This document shows positions 44,343 to 52,891 of a DNA stretch of 64,000 nt, piece after piece. The DNA is taken from positions 1,736,001-1,800,000 of the forward strand of contig NZ_VSKK01000001.1 in the NCBI RefSeq assembly GCF_008086205.1. The letters are read 5' to 3'. Position 1 is the first letter of the stretch; each line of letters begins with the position of its first letter. The DNA comes from Bizionia myxarmorum. Lineage in GTDB: Bacteria > Bacteroidota > Bacteroidia > Flavobacteriales > Flavobacteriaceae. The translations under genes were made by a program, and so were the position numbers. The notes beneath the pieces are model-generated. The model saw nothing but the letters and a program-made list of their open reading frames with translations. It did not search any database and was not told where the DNA came from.

Positions 44343-46481
44343 TTAAGAAATATAATTCCAAATATTTCTATACTTGCTCATTTGCTTATAGGTGAATAAA
44401 ATAGCGTTATGGCTGGGTTTAGACAAGGTTGGATCGGTTTCTAAAATCTGTTTGGCGCAAGCTCTAGCCGTTTTTAAAATATCACCATCTTTTATAATAT
44501 CGGCTATTCTTAAATTCAAAATGCCGCTTTGTTGTTTTCCCATTAAGTCTCCAGGTCCGCGGAGCTTTAAATCAACTTCAGCAATATCAAAGCCATCATT
44601 AGTGTGCGTCATCGTTTCCAAGCGGGTTTTACTATCGCTACTTAATTTATGGCTCGTCATAAGAATACAATAACTTTGTTCGGCACCACGACCAACACGA
44701 CCGCGCAATTGGTGTAACTGTGAAAGTCCGAAACGCTCTGCACTTTCAATAATCATTACCGAGGCATTTGGAACATTTACACCCACTTCAATAACGGTTG
44801 TGGCCACCATAATTTGTGTTTCCCCTTTTATGAAGCGCTGCATTTCAAAATCTTTATCAACCGCTTTCATTTGACCATGAACAATGGAAATCTGATATTT
44901 TGGTTGTGGAAAGTCGCGAGAAATACTTTCATAACCGTCCATTAAATCCTTGTAATCCATTTTTTCGCTTTCTTGGATAAGCGGATAAACAACATAAATT
45001 TGTCGGCCTTTTTCTATTTCATCACGGATAAAACGGAAAACATCCAGGCGGTTTTTATCGTATCGATGTACCGTTTTTATGGCTTGTCTTCCTGGTGGTA
45101 ATTCATCAATAACCGAGATGTCTAAATCCCCGTAAACGGACATGGCTAAAGTGCGTGGAATAGGGGTGGCCGTCATGACCAAAATGTGTGGTGGAATCGT
45201 GTTTTTACCTTGGGTATTTTGCTCCGATTGCGATGGTCCTTTATGCCATAATTTACTTCGTTGTTCTACACCAAATCTATGTTGCTCATCGATGATGGCA
45301 AGGCCTAAATTTTTGAATTTAACTTTGTCTTCTAGGATGGCATGTGTACCAACTAGAATCTGTAATTCACCATTTTCTAGCGTTTCATGAATTTCGCGTC
45401 TACTTGAAGTTTTACTTGATCCTGTAAGAAGTTTTATACTGATATTTAGTTTATTACACCATTCCAATAATCCGTTATAGTGTTGTACTGACAAAATTTC
45501 AGTCGGTGCTACTAAACAAGCTTGAAAACCATTGTCAAGTGCCATTAACATAGACATGAAGGCTACAATAGTCTTCCCAGACCCCACATCACCTTGTAAA
45601 AGCCGATTCATTTGTGCTTTACTACCTAAATCTTGACGAATTTCTTTCAACACACGTTTTTGTGCGTTGGTTAATTCAAAGGGTAAATGGTCTGTATAAA
45701 AGCTATTAAAATAGTTGCCAACTTTATCAAAAGGAAGTCCTTTTATTTTGGATTTATGGATGAGGTTTTTTAGAATTAATTGCAGTTGAATATAGAATAA
45801 TTCTTCAAACTTTAATCGGTATTGTGAACGTGCTAAAAGCTCTTGATTTTTTGGAAAATGGATGTTGAAAAGTGCATCACTTTTGGAGATTAATTTCTGA
45901 CTTTCTAAAAGTTCTGGAGATAAAGTTTCTACAAATCGTCCGCTGGTTTCCACAAACAATTGTTGCATTATTTTGTTCACCACCCGATTGGTGATCCCTC
46001 TATTATTTAATTTTTCTGTAGACGGATAAATAGGTTGCATGGCGGAGCGCAAACTTCCTTGATGTTCCTCTAAAAGTTCCAAATCAGGATGTGGCATGCT
46101 GAACTTCCCATTAAACCAATTGGTTTTTCCGAAAATTACATAAGGTGTTTGAAGTTTTAAACTTTCACGAATCCATTTTTGTCCGCGAAACCAAACCAGT
46201 TCCATGCTGCCGGTTTCATCTTGAAAGGTTGCCACCAAACGTTTTCCACGCGCTTGTGCTATTTCTTCAAACTTAATAATTTTTCCAATAACTTGAATGT
46301 CCGCATCATTGCGTTGAAGTTCGTTTATTTTAAAATATTTGGTGCGATCTAAATAGCGATTCGGAAATAAATTAATTAAATCCTGATAGGTATGAATACC
46401 GAGTTCCTTCCGAAGTAATTCAGCGCGATTAGGACCAACGCCTTTTAAATAATCGATGGGAGTTTGTAAATTGGAAGTCAT
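44343..46481 (-). CDS. recG: ATP-dependent DNA helicase RecG
   Basis: Regresses stalled replication forks and processes recombination intermediates. The 712-residue protein has an OB-fold wedge domain near 60-150, Walker A LLQGDVGSGKTIVA near 291, DEQH box in AIIDEQHRFGVEQR near 398, the ATP-hydrolysis ATPIPRTLAM and helicase C motif YGDLDISVIDELP. The C-terminal TRG motif is in the region HTNDGFDIAEVDLKLRGPGDLMGKQQSG. The C-terminal wedge and GLSQLHQLRGRVGRG are as in bacterial RecG. It begins 80 bases from the divergent M1 peptidase gene. Confidence 0.96.
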   Translation of the reverse strand: MTSNLQTPIDYLKGVGPNRAELLRKELGIHTYQDLINLFPNRYLDRTKYFKINELQRNDADIQVIGKIIKFEEIAQARGKRLVATFQDETGSMELVWFRGQKWIRESLKLQTPYVIFGKTNWFNGKFSMPHPDLELLEEHQGSLRSAMQPIYPSTEKLNNRGITNRVVNKIMQQLFVETSGRFVETLSPELLESQKLISKSDALFNIHFPKNQELLARSQYRLKFEELFYIQLQLILKNLIHKSKIKGLPFDKVGNYFNSFYTDHLPFELTNAQKRVLKEIRQDLGSKAQMNRLLQGDVGSGKTIVAFMSMLMALDNGFQACLVAPTEILSVQHYNGLLEWCNKLNISIKLLTGSSKTSSRREIHETLENGELQILVGTHAILEDKVKFKNLGLAIIDEQHRFGVEQRSKLWHKGPSQSEQNTQGKNTIPPHILVMTATPIPRTLAMSVYGDLDISVIDELPPGRQAIKTVHRYDKNRLDVFRFIRDEIEKGRQIYVVYPLIQESEKMDYKDLMDGYESISRDFPQPKYQISIVHGQMKAVDKDFEMQRFIKGETQIMVATTVIEVGVNVPNASVMIIESAERFGLSQLHQLRGRVGRGAEQSYCILMTSHKLSSDSKTRLETMTHTNDGFDIAEVDLKLRGPGDLMGKQQSGILNLRIADIIKDGDILKTARACAKQILETDPTLSKPSHNAILFTYKQMSKYRNIWNYIS

Positions 46482-46562
46482 AAAAGCGAATTTAAGTCAT
46501 TTCAGTCAATTCATAAAATACAATTTTTGTATTTTGGAGCAGTCTTTGTTTAAAAGCATTCT

Positions 46563-48566
46563 ATGAAATATTTTTTTAATGTATTTGTTTTCTTTTTTGT
46601 CTGTTTAGCCTCTGCTCAACAGACAGATTATGTGGATTTTAAGCAGTTGAAAGCTCATGTTAATCCTGAAGCCTCAACCAAAAGTATTTCGGGAATTGTC
46701 AATTTTAAATTTAATATTTTAAAACCAACCGATACTATTTTTTTAGATGCTCAAAACATGAAGGTTTCTAACGTTCTTTTGAACGGAAAAGAGGTGAAAT
46801 TTAAAAATGATGGAAAAAGATTGATAATTCAATCAAAATTTATTGCTTCCACAACTTATGATGTTTCATTTCAATATTCAGCAACGCCTAAAAAAGCCAT
46901 ATATTTTGTAGGTTGGGATAATGACGCTCCTAATCAAGTTTGGAGTCAAGGACAAGGCAAATACACCAGTAATTGGCTACCGAGTTTGGATGATATGAAT
47001 GATAAAATTGAATTTGATTTATCCATAGAATTCGATGCTAATTACCAAGTTATAGCTAATGGCAAATTGGTTGATAAGCAGACTGAAAACGATAAAACCA
47101 CTTGGTATTATAACATGAATGCACCTATGGCTAGCTATTTAGTGGGTTTAGCTATTGGAAAATATGATAAAAAAACGGAAGTTTCTAAGAGCGGCATTCC
47201 TTTAGAAATGTATTATTACCCTGAAGATTCTCTAAAAGTGGAACCGACTTATCGCTACACCAAACAAATGTTCGATTTTTTAGAAACCGAAATTGGTGTG
47301 GCCTATCCTTGGCAAAATTACAAACAAGTTCCCGTTCACGACTTTTTATATTCTGGTATGGAAAACACTGGCATTACCATCTTCGCAGACACCTTTGTGA
47401 GTGATTCTACAGCATTTAGCGATAGAAATTATGTAAACGTGAATGCGCATGAGTTGGCGCATCAGTGGTTTGGGAATTTAGTTACAGAAACATCGGGCAC
47501 CCACCATTGGTTGCAAGAAGGATTTGCCACTTATTACGCGTTGTTGGCTGAAAAAGACGTGTTTGGTAAGAACTATTACTATTGGCAATTATTTGAATAT
47601 GCTCAAGAATTATTAGACCAAGACATCCGAAATGAAGGTACCTCTTTGTTAAACCCAAAGTCTAGTAGTGCCACATTTTACAAAAAAGGAGCTTGGGTTT
47701 TACATGTTTTAAGAGAAGAAATTGGTGATGCTGCTTTTAAAACTGCTGTAAAAAACTATTTAGAAACCCACGAATATAAAAATGTAGAAACCCTAGATTT
47801 TATGCGCGAGGCTGAAAAAGCGAGTGGTAAAAACCTTGGAGAATTCGTTGCTTTATGGTTGAATTCTGAAACATTTCCCTACAATATAGCCATGGTTAGT
47901 TTGGAGAAATCACAGTTTATTCAAGAATATTTAATGGTGGATTGTAGAGCTAAAAATGCCAAATGTGATTATTATTTAACCGCAACTTTATCTGTGGAAG
48001 CAAAATCTAAAATTATTTCACAAGTTCCTGAAAGAGTTAATGTCGGGAATTTTGATGAAGGTTTAAAAGTACGTCAGGCCATTGCTAAAAATGGCGCTAA
48101 AATTCCAATAGCGCTCAAAACAAATTATGAATCGCTATTAAATGATGCATCTTATGCAACCATTGAGGCTGCGCTTTATAATTTATGGGTGAATTTTCCA
48201 GAAAATCGTTCAGATTATTTAAATAAAACAAAAGACATTGAAGGTTTTAATGACAAAAATGTGCGTCTTTTATGGTTGGTTTTAGCGCTTACAACCCCGG
48301 ATTACAATAATGGCGATAAACAACTATACTTTAATGAATTAGTCTCATATACTTCAAGTAACTATAGTTTTGAAGTTCGGCAAGGCGCTTTTTCTTATAT
48401 AGAAGCTTTGGATGCATTTACAGAAGTTTCCATTGAAAATTTAATGGATGCGACATATCATCATAACTGGCGTTTTAAGTCCTTTGCCAAAAAATTGCTA
48501 GAAGTTTTATCCAATGCTGAAAAATACGAAGGTATAATTCATCGTTTAACTTTAAAAAATCAATAA
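46563..48566 (+). CDS. M1 family zinc aminopeptidase, secreted
   Basis: A 667-residue exported peptidase. The signal peptide is cleaved before Gln (LASA|QQTDYVDF). The N-terminal saddle domain is followed by the GAMEN-type motif YSGMENTGI near 260, the zinc motif HELAH at 296-300 and the third ligand Glu319 in WLQEGFA, with a downstream helical domain (about 450-660). It should remove N-terminal residues from peptides in the periplasm or outside. Its patatin neighbour begins two bases after its stop, so they are probably one operon, though no functional link is known. Confidence 0.93.
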   Translation: MKYFFNVFVFFFVCLASAQQTDYVDFKQLKAHVNPEASTKSISGIVNFKFNILKPTDTIFLDAQNMKVSNVLLNGKEVKFKNDGKRLIIQSKFIASTTYDVSFQYSATPKKAIYFVGWDNDAPNQVWSQGQGKYTSNWLPSLDDMNDKIEFDLSIEFDANYQVIANGKLVDKQTENDKTTWYYNMNAPMASYLVGLAIGKYDKKTEVSKSGIPLEMYYYPEDSLKVEPTYRYTKQMFDFLETEIGVAYPWQNYKQVPVHDFLYSGMENTGITIFADTFVSDSTAFSDRNYVNVNAHELAHQWFGNLVTETSGTHHWLQEGFATYYALLAEKDVFGKNYYYWQLFEYAQELLDQDIRNEGTSLLNPKSSSATFYKKGAWVLHVLREEIGDAAFKTAVKNYLETHEYKNVETLDFMREAEKASGKNLGEFVALWLNSETFPYNIAMVSLEKSQFIQEYLMVDCRAKNAKCDYYLTATLSVEAKSKIISQVPERVNVGNFDEGLKVRQAIAKNGAKIPIALKTNYESLLNDASYATIEAALYNLWVNFPENRSDYLNKTKDIEGFNDKNVRLLWLVLALTTPDYNNGDKQLYFNELVSYTSSNYSFEVRQGAFSYIEALDAFTEVSIENLMDATYHHNWRFKSFAKKLLEVLSNAEKYEGIIHRLTLKNQ

Positions 48567-48568
48567 AT

Positions 48569-49489
48569 ATGCGTGCTTTAATAATATCAGGAGGAGGAAG
48601 TAAAGGTGCTTTTGCAGGTGGTGTGGCGCAGTATTTACTGGAAGAAAAGAAGCACGAATACGATTTGTTTATCGGTACATCCACTGGGAGTTTATTGGTT
48701 TCTCATTTGGGTTTAGGCAATGTGCAGAAAATAAAACAGGTTTACACCAATGTTAATCAAGATGCTATTTTTAACAGACGTCCTTTCACAATAAATAAGA
48801 AAAATGGAATTGAAACTATTGGTATCAATCACTTTAATGTGCTTCGAAATTTATTAAGAGGTAGTAAAACCTTCGGTGAAAGTTATAATCTAAAAAAATT
48901 AATTAAAAGCACCTTTTCCGAAGTTGAATTTGAAACTTTAAAGGCAACGCATCGGGATATTGTGGTAACGGTTTCTAATTTGTCTTTAAATCAAGTGGAA
49001 TATAAGTCCATTAAGGATTTTGATTATGATGAATACTGCGAATGGGTTTGGATTTCTTGTAATTACACACCTTTTATGTCTTTGGTTAAAAAGAATGGTT
49101 GCGAGTATGCAGATGGTGGTTTAGGGTCTATGGTGCCCGTTGAAGAAGCTATAAGACGCGGAGCAACAACTATTGATGCCATTATATTGCAAACTGAAAT
49201 CACGCAGTTAAACAGAATGCCTTCTCTGAATGCTTTCTCATTACTAACCAATATGTTTGCTTTTATGTTGGATCGGATAGAAAGTCAGAATATTAGGATT
49301 GGGAAATTTGTTGCTACCAACCAAAACGCCATCATTAACTTCTATTACACACCAACTGTTTTAACCACCAACGCTTTAGTTTTTGATAAAGAAAAAATGA
49401 CGAAGTGGTGGCAAAGTGGTTTTGATTTTGCTAAATATAAAGATGAAGAAACAAGTCCGTTGGAGATAGAAAAACCTATTGAGCCATGA
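48569..49489 (+). CDS. Patatin-like phospholipase
   Basis: A 306-residue serine lipase with the Ser-Asp dyad: the oxyanion region is ISGGGSKGAFAGG (residues 6-18), the nucleophile Ser38 is in GTSTG, and the catalytic Asp182 is in ADGG. No signal peptide is present, so it should act in the cytoplasm or at the inner membrane. It starts two bases after the M1 peptidase stop. Directly downstream lies the decayed remnant of a second copy, whose surviving parts align to the start and to residues of about 200-300 of this protein. Confidence 0.9.
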   Translation: MRALIISGGGSKGAFAGGVAQYLLEEKKHEYDLFIGTSTGSLLVSHLGLGNVQKIKQVYTNVNQDAIFNRRPFTINKKNGIETIGINHFNVLRNLLRGSKTFGESYNLKKLIKSTFSEVEFETLKATHRDIVVTVSNLSLNQVEYKSIKDFDYDEYCEWVWISCNYTPFMSLVKKNGCEYADGGLGSMVPVEEAIRRGATTIDAIILQTEITQLNRMPSLNAFSLLTNMFAFMLDRIESQNIRIGKFVATNQNAIINFYYTPTVLTTNALVFDKEKMTKWWQSGFDFAKYKDEETSPLEIEKPIEP

Positions 49490-49804
49490 GAGCATTAGTT
49501 ATTTCGGGTGGTTGAAGTAAATTTTATTATTTTGGAAGCAGAAAATATAGAACACCAGAAAGTATTAGGTAAAAACCCGTTTTCACTGATGATTAGTCTC
49601 TTCGGACATTTACTAAATCAAGTATAACGCAATGATATTATTATAGGTAAACTAGCAGCAAAAAACAGAGGTGTTAAGCTAAATCTATATTATACACCTT
49701 CTAGTTTAACTGAAGACTCCTTTATCTTCAGTAAACGACTAATGACCAAATGGTGGCAACAAGGCTATGACTATGCTGAAAAAAGACATCAAAAAGATAT
49801 TTAG
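49486..49804 (+). pseudogene. Remnant of a duplicated patatin-like phospholipase gene
   Basis: The start overlaps the patatin stop by four bases and reads MRALVISGG, then an in-frame TGA where the intact gene has glycine. Immediately after, a frame matching the last third of the intact protein resumes, with IILEAENIEHQKVLGKNPFSL against IILQTEITQLNRMPSLNAFSL, an in-frame TAA at 49624-49626, and then NDIIIGKLAAKN ... LYYTPSSL and MTKWWQQGYDYAEKRHQKDI against the intact tail ending MTKWWQSGFDFAKY. About 190 codons between are missing. It is a tandem duplicate that lost its centre and gained stops. Confidence 0.85.
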
Positions 49805-49820
49805 GAATAAGGAAATTTTC

Positions 49821-50339
49821 TTACCACATTTCACCAACTTCTTGTTTAATAAATGATAATGCAGCATCACTAGGCGCGCGTTTTTCCATCATTTCCGTCA
49901 AAATAACTTCACGTAATTTATTAGCGGTATCAGTTTTTTCTAAAAAACTCGCTTTTCTAATTAGCTGAATAGTCGCGTTTTTTGCGGCCGTTATAATATT
50001 CCAGCATTCATCTGTTAAATAAATCTGTTGTGATAAATTATGTTCAAATTCCTGTTCAATGCTTTGAATAAGAAGTAACTCATAATCTTCTTTATTAGAT
50101 GTATGTGGTGTTACACGAATTAATAATTTCGAAGGTGTAATGCGCTCTAAAAAAAGGGCCATCCGTTCATAGGCCTGAAGGCGTAACGGTAGCGTATTGG
50201 CTTGCATATCTTTATGGAGTAAAAATCTACGACGTCCATCTTCATTTTTAGTATGTTCTTTAAAAAAGTAAAAAGCAACTAAACCAGTTATAACGGCTGG
50301 AATGGTATACATTAATAGGTTTATCAATTGTTGTTCCAT
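49821..50339 (-). CDS. Membrane-anchored protein of unknown function (flavobacterial family)
   Basis: A 172-residue protein with one N-terminal transmembrane helix (about 7-26), then a cytoplasmic part that is predicted to be helical. The phrases LHKDMQANTLPLRLQAYERMALFLERI, LLIQSIEQEFEHNLSQQIYLTDECWNIITAAKNATIQLIRK and APSDAALSFIKQEV look conserved in Flavobacteriaceae, but I cannot name a function. It is transcribed towards the patatin remnant. Confidence 0.75.
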   Translation of the reverse strand: MEQQLINLLMYTIPAVITGLVAFYFFKEHTKNEDGRRRFLLHKDMQANTLPLRLQAYERMALFLERITPSKLLIRVTPHTSNKEDYELLLIQSIEQEFEHNLSQQIYLTDECWNIITAAKNATIQLIRKASFLEKTDTANKLREVILTEMMEKRAPSDAALSFIKQEVGEMW

Positions 50340-50509
50340 GGGTGTATTTTATAGAAATACAAACATAAGATGTTTTTTAGTTTGTCACAAATTATCATTT
50401 CGTAGAATGAAACTATGGTTTAATAGTATGAAATCTTTAGTTGCTTAAACAGCATATTGTAGCTATTGCATTACAAACTACTTTGGTTTCGCTATTAGTC
50501 AGAATATTT

Positions 50510-50556
50510 AAAAAATCGTCAGGATAATTATATCATATTATGGTTGGCGATTTTTT
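50510..50556. terminator. Orphan terminator-like hairpin
   Basis: AAAAAATCGTCA (50510-50521) pairs with TGGCGATTTTTT (50545-50556) with one G-T wobble and a 23-base loop, followed by T-rich sequence. No plus-strand gene precedes it within 700 bases except the patatin remnant. It lies 40 bases upstream of lgt. Confidence 0.55.
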
Positions 50557-50595
50557 TCTTTTTTTTCTAAAAGCAGAAAAGAATAAAACAGACAC

Positions 50596-51396
50596 ATGTT
50601 CCCCAAATTATTTGATTTTTCATTACCTGATTTTTTCTCAAACCTTTTTGGAATTGAGCAAGTTACCATTTTCACCTATGCCGTTTTAATTGCTTTAGGA
50701 TCGTTGTTTGCTGGACTTTATACCAAATGGAGGGCTAAAAAAGAATTGGGTATAAAAAACCTTCCGAGTACATTTTTCTACATGATTTTTATAGCTGGTT
50801 TTGTAGGTGGAAAATTATTTTTCTATTTACAAGATCCATTATTATATATTCAAAAACCAAGCTTGCTTTTAGATAATTTTTCTGGAGGCTTTGTTTTTTA
50901 TGGTTCTTTCATTGTCATTATCCCATACATTATTTGGTATTTAAAAAAGCATGACATTTCAGTTTTGCCTATGCTAGATATTTTTGCCATTACAACCACC
51001 ATTGTTCACGCTATAGGTCGTTTGGGCTGCTTTTCAGCTGGTTGTTGTTATGGTTCGCCAACAGAAAGTGACTTTGGAATAATATTTCCAACAACTAATA
51101 ACATAGTAGTTCATCCCACGCAATTATATGAAAGTACGATGTTAATTGGTATAATGATCATTTTGTTAATAATCAAAAAGCATCAACAATTTAAAGGGCA
51201 ATTATTCCTAATTTATTTAATCCTTTATGCATTTGGAAGAGGCATTTTAGAACTTTTCAGAGGGGACGAACGCGGCTTTATAATCAATGATATTTTATCG
51301 CATTCCCAATTTATAGGCTTATGTCTAATATTAGTGGCCACCTATTTCTATTATAGATTTTTTAATCAAAGTAATTTACAAATAACTAAAACTTAA
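50596..51396 (+). CDS. Prolipoprotein diacylglyceryl transferase family protein (divergent Lgt)
   Basis: Lgt transfers diacylglycerol to the lipobox cysteine of prolipoproteins at the inner membrane, the first step of lipoprotein maturation. The 266-residue protein has about seven hydrophobic segments. The Lgt-type motif HAIGRLGCFSAGCCYG lies at 138-153, HPTQLYES at 173-180 and GRGILELFRGDERG at 214-227, in family order; the GCFSAGCC variant differs from the GNFxN form of canonical Lgt and marks a divergent branch frequent in Bacteroidota. It is followed within five bases by a lipoprotein gene and then by further lipoprotein genes, which suggests a shared operon. Confidence 0.85.
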   Translation: MFPKLFDFSLPDFFSNLFGIEQVTIFTYAVLIALGSLFAGLYTKWRAKKELGIKNLPSTFFYMIFIAGFVGGKLFFYLQDPLLYIQKPSLLLDNFSGGFVFYGSFIVIIPYIIWYLKKHDISVLPMLDIFAITTTIVHAIGRLGCFSAGCCYGSPTESDFGIIFPTTNNIVVHPTQLYESTMLIGIMIILLIIKKHQQFKGQLFLIYLILYAFGRGILELFRGDERGFIINDILSHSQFIGLCLILVATYFYYRFFNQSNLQITKT

Positions 51397-51400
51397 CACC

Positions 51401-52096
51401 ATGAAAAAACGATTTTTAAAAACAATTTTACCAATTATGTTATTGATAACTGCTGTATTTTTAATAGGTTCAGGATGTGGTAATCCTGATCCTATTTACG
51501 ATCAATATAATTTTTGGCCAGATATAGATCAAGATGGCTTTGGTGATGCTAGCGTAAATGGAACCTTTTATTCTATAGCTGGTGCACCAGCTAACTACGT
51601 AAGGGATTATTCAGATTGTGATGATACTAATATAGCTGTCAATCCGGATGCTATAGAAGTTCCAGATAACGAAATTGACGAAAACTGTAATGGTTTATTC
51701 GGCATAACGTTCTATAAAGATTCAGATAATGATGGCTTTGGAGACCCAAATTCGGGTTCTGAGTATGAATTGAATTTTGGAGATCCTGCTCCAGACGGAA
51801 TGGTTTATAATGATGCGGATTGTGATGATACGAATGATATGATAAATCCGTTAGCCGATGAAGTTGTTGGGAATGGTATAGATGATAATTGTGATGGAGA
51901 TATAGACATTGTAGAATATTACAAAGACGCAGATGGCGATGGTTATGGAGCAGGTAGTGCGCTGCCACCACCAGCAACGGGTGTTAATAATAACCTAGAC
52001 TGTGATGATAATAATCCAAACGTTCATCCCTATGCTATGGAAGTAGAAAATGGTATTGATGATGATTGTGATGGTATAATAGATGAAATTATTTAA
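51401..52096 (+). CDS. Lipoprotein with MopE-type Asp/Cys metal-binding repeats
   Basis: A 231-residue predicted lipoprotein (lipobox LIGSGC near residue 26). The mature part has three repeats of a motif in which DxDxDGxGD (DIDQDGFGD, DSDNDGFGD, DADGDGYGA) is followed by DCDDTNxxxNPxAxEVxxxxID(E/D)NCNG. This is the putative metal-binding MopE domain (PF11617), in which paired cysteines and acidic residues could bind calcium or copper. It starts five bases after lgt. A fragment of a second copy lies further downstream at 52672. Confidence 0.82.
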   Translation: MKKRFLKTILPIMLLITAVFLIGSGCGNPDPIYDQYNFWPDIDQDGFGDASVNGTFYSIAGAPANYVRDYSDCDDTNIAVNPDAIEVPDNEIDENCNGLFGITFYKDSDNDGFGDPNSGSEYELNFGDPAPDGMVYNDADCDDTNDMINPLADEVVGNGIDDNCDGDIDIVEYYKDADGDGYGAGSALPPPATGVNNNLDCDDNNPNVHPYAMEVENGIDDDCDGIIDEII

Positions 52097-52123
52097 AAAA
52101 ACAGTCTAAAAAACAAGATTCAA

Positions 52124-52154
52124 AGGTAACAATTTTGAAGGTATTGTATATAAG
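52124..52154. repeat. 31-bp direct repeat, copy 1
   Basis: AGGTAACAATTTTGAAGG followed by TATTGTATATAAG, repeated exactly at 52823. It lies 28 bases after the MopE-type stop. Confidence 0.92.
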
Positions 52155-52199
52155 GTTGACTAATTGGTCCAGCTTGAAATACTAACTTATTAAAAAGAA

Positions 52200-52652
52200 A
52201 TGATTATGAAAATAATAATGAAAACTCTAATTATATCAGTCTTTTCGTTAGTGCTTTTTAATTGCGATAATGATGACGGCGACCCAATTACATCACCTAA
52301 TGAAAACGTTTGTGGCTATCAAGGGCTTACAGCTCTAATAAATACTACGCATACATTAATTCCTGAAGCAGAATTACAAACCGATTATTTCCCCAATAAT
52401 TATGGACCTAATCAACCAGCAGTGGAGGTCTTTTACACTATTAACCCAGGAACTTTTATAGTAACTAGAGCTCTTACTTTAGGCGCTATGGATTCTAGTC
52501 CACAAATCAGAATAAATGGAACGGATTATCCTGGTGTAATTACTTGTCAAAGAGCAGGAAGTGCAGTAGGGGATGAGTTAAGGTTTGATATACTTCTAAC
52601 TAATGGATACGAGGCTGAATTATGTGTAATCATTGATGATGTAAATCCTTAA
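52200..52652 (+). CDS. Small lipoprotein, family A, copy 1 (function unknown)
   Basis: A 150-residue predicted lipoprotein with lipobox VLFNC at Cys22, then an acidic stretch DNDDGDPITS. The rest shows the family pattern shared with the products at 53981 and 56577: VCGYQGLT, TLIPEAEL, then VITCQRAGSAVGDELRFD and ELCVIIDDV at the end. The four cysteines (lipid, VCGYQG, ITCQR, ELCV) are conserved. I do not recognise the domain. It follows the MopE-type gene and is separated from the next intact gene by a MopE-type fragment. Confidence 0.78.
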   Translation: MIMKIIMKTLIISVFSLVLFNCDNDDGDPITSPNENVCGYQGLTALINTTHTLIPEAELQTDYFPNNYGPNQPAVEVFYTINPGTFIVTRALTLGAMDSSPQIRINGTDYPGVITCQRAGSAVGDELRFDILLTNGYEAELCVIIDDVNP

Positions 52653-52671
52653 AATGGAATTCAACCGCTTA

Positions 52672-52780
52672 AATGAAATTCAAATGTTTGAAATCTGTAA
52701 CGGACTTTTTGGGATTACGCTGTATATAGATTCAGATAACTATGGTCTTGGAGATTAAAGATCCGATTCTGTTATGAAGA
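52672..52780 (+). pseudogene. Fragment of a second MopE-type gene
   Basis: In frame from 52672 it reads NEIQMFEICNGLFGITLYIDSDNYGLGD and then TAA. The intact MopE-type gene has NEIDENCNGLFGITFYKDSDNDGFGDP at residues near 87-113. DNA similarity continues over about 20 bases beyond the stop (TCCGATTCTGTTATGAA against TCGGGTTCTGAGTATGAA). It starts 17 bases after copy 1 of the family A gene, with no start codon, lipobox or repeats 1 and 3. Confidence 0.8.
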
Positions 52781-52822
52781 AATATAGAAAATGATCTTAT
52801 CATAAATAAAAAACCAATTCAT

Positions 52823-52853
52823 AGGTAACAATTTTGAAGGTATTGTATATAAG
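52823..52853. repeat. 31-bp direct repeat, copy 2
   Basis: Identical to 52124-52154. Each copy follows a MopE-type sequence, so the repeat marks the end of a duplicated unit. Confidence 0.92.
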
Positions 52854-52891
52854 TATGACAATCATGTCTAAACTATAAATAACTTAAATCA

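Noticed and set aside
44392-45390. Plus-strand frames of about 90 codons within recG
   Set aside because: They lie wholly opposite a strongly conserved helicase gene and show no start signal or homology pattern.
51651-51977. A 108-codon minus-strand frame rich in His and Tyr inside the MopE-type gene
   Set aside because: It is the antisense reading of the Asp-rich repeats, which forces such composition. The plus-strand gene has a signal peptide, lipobox and domain repeats.
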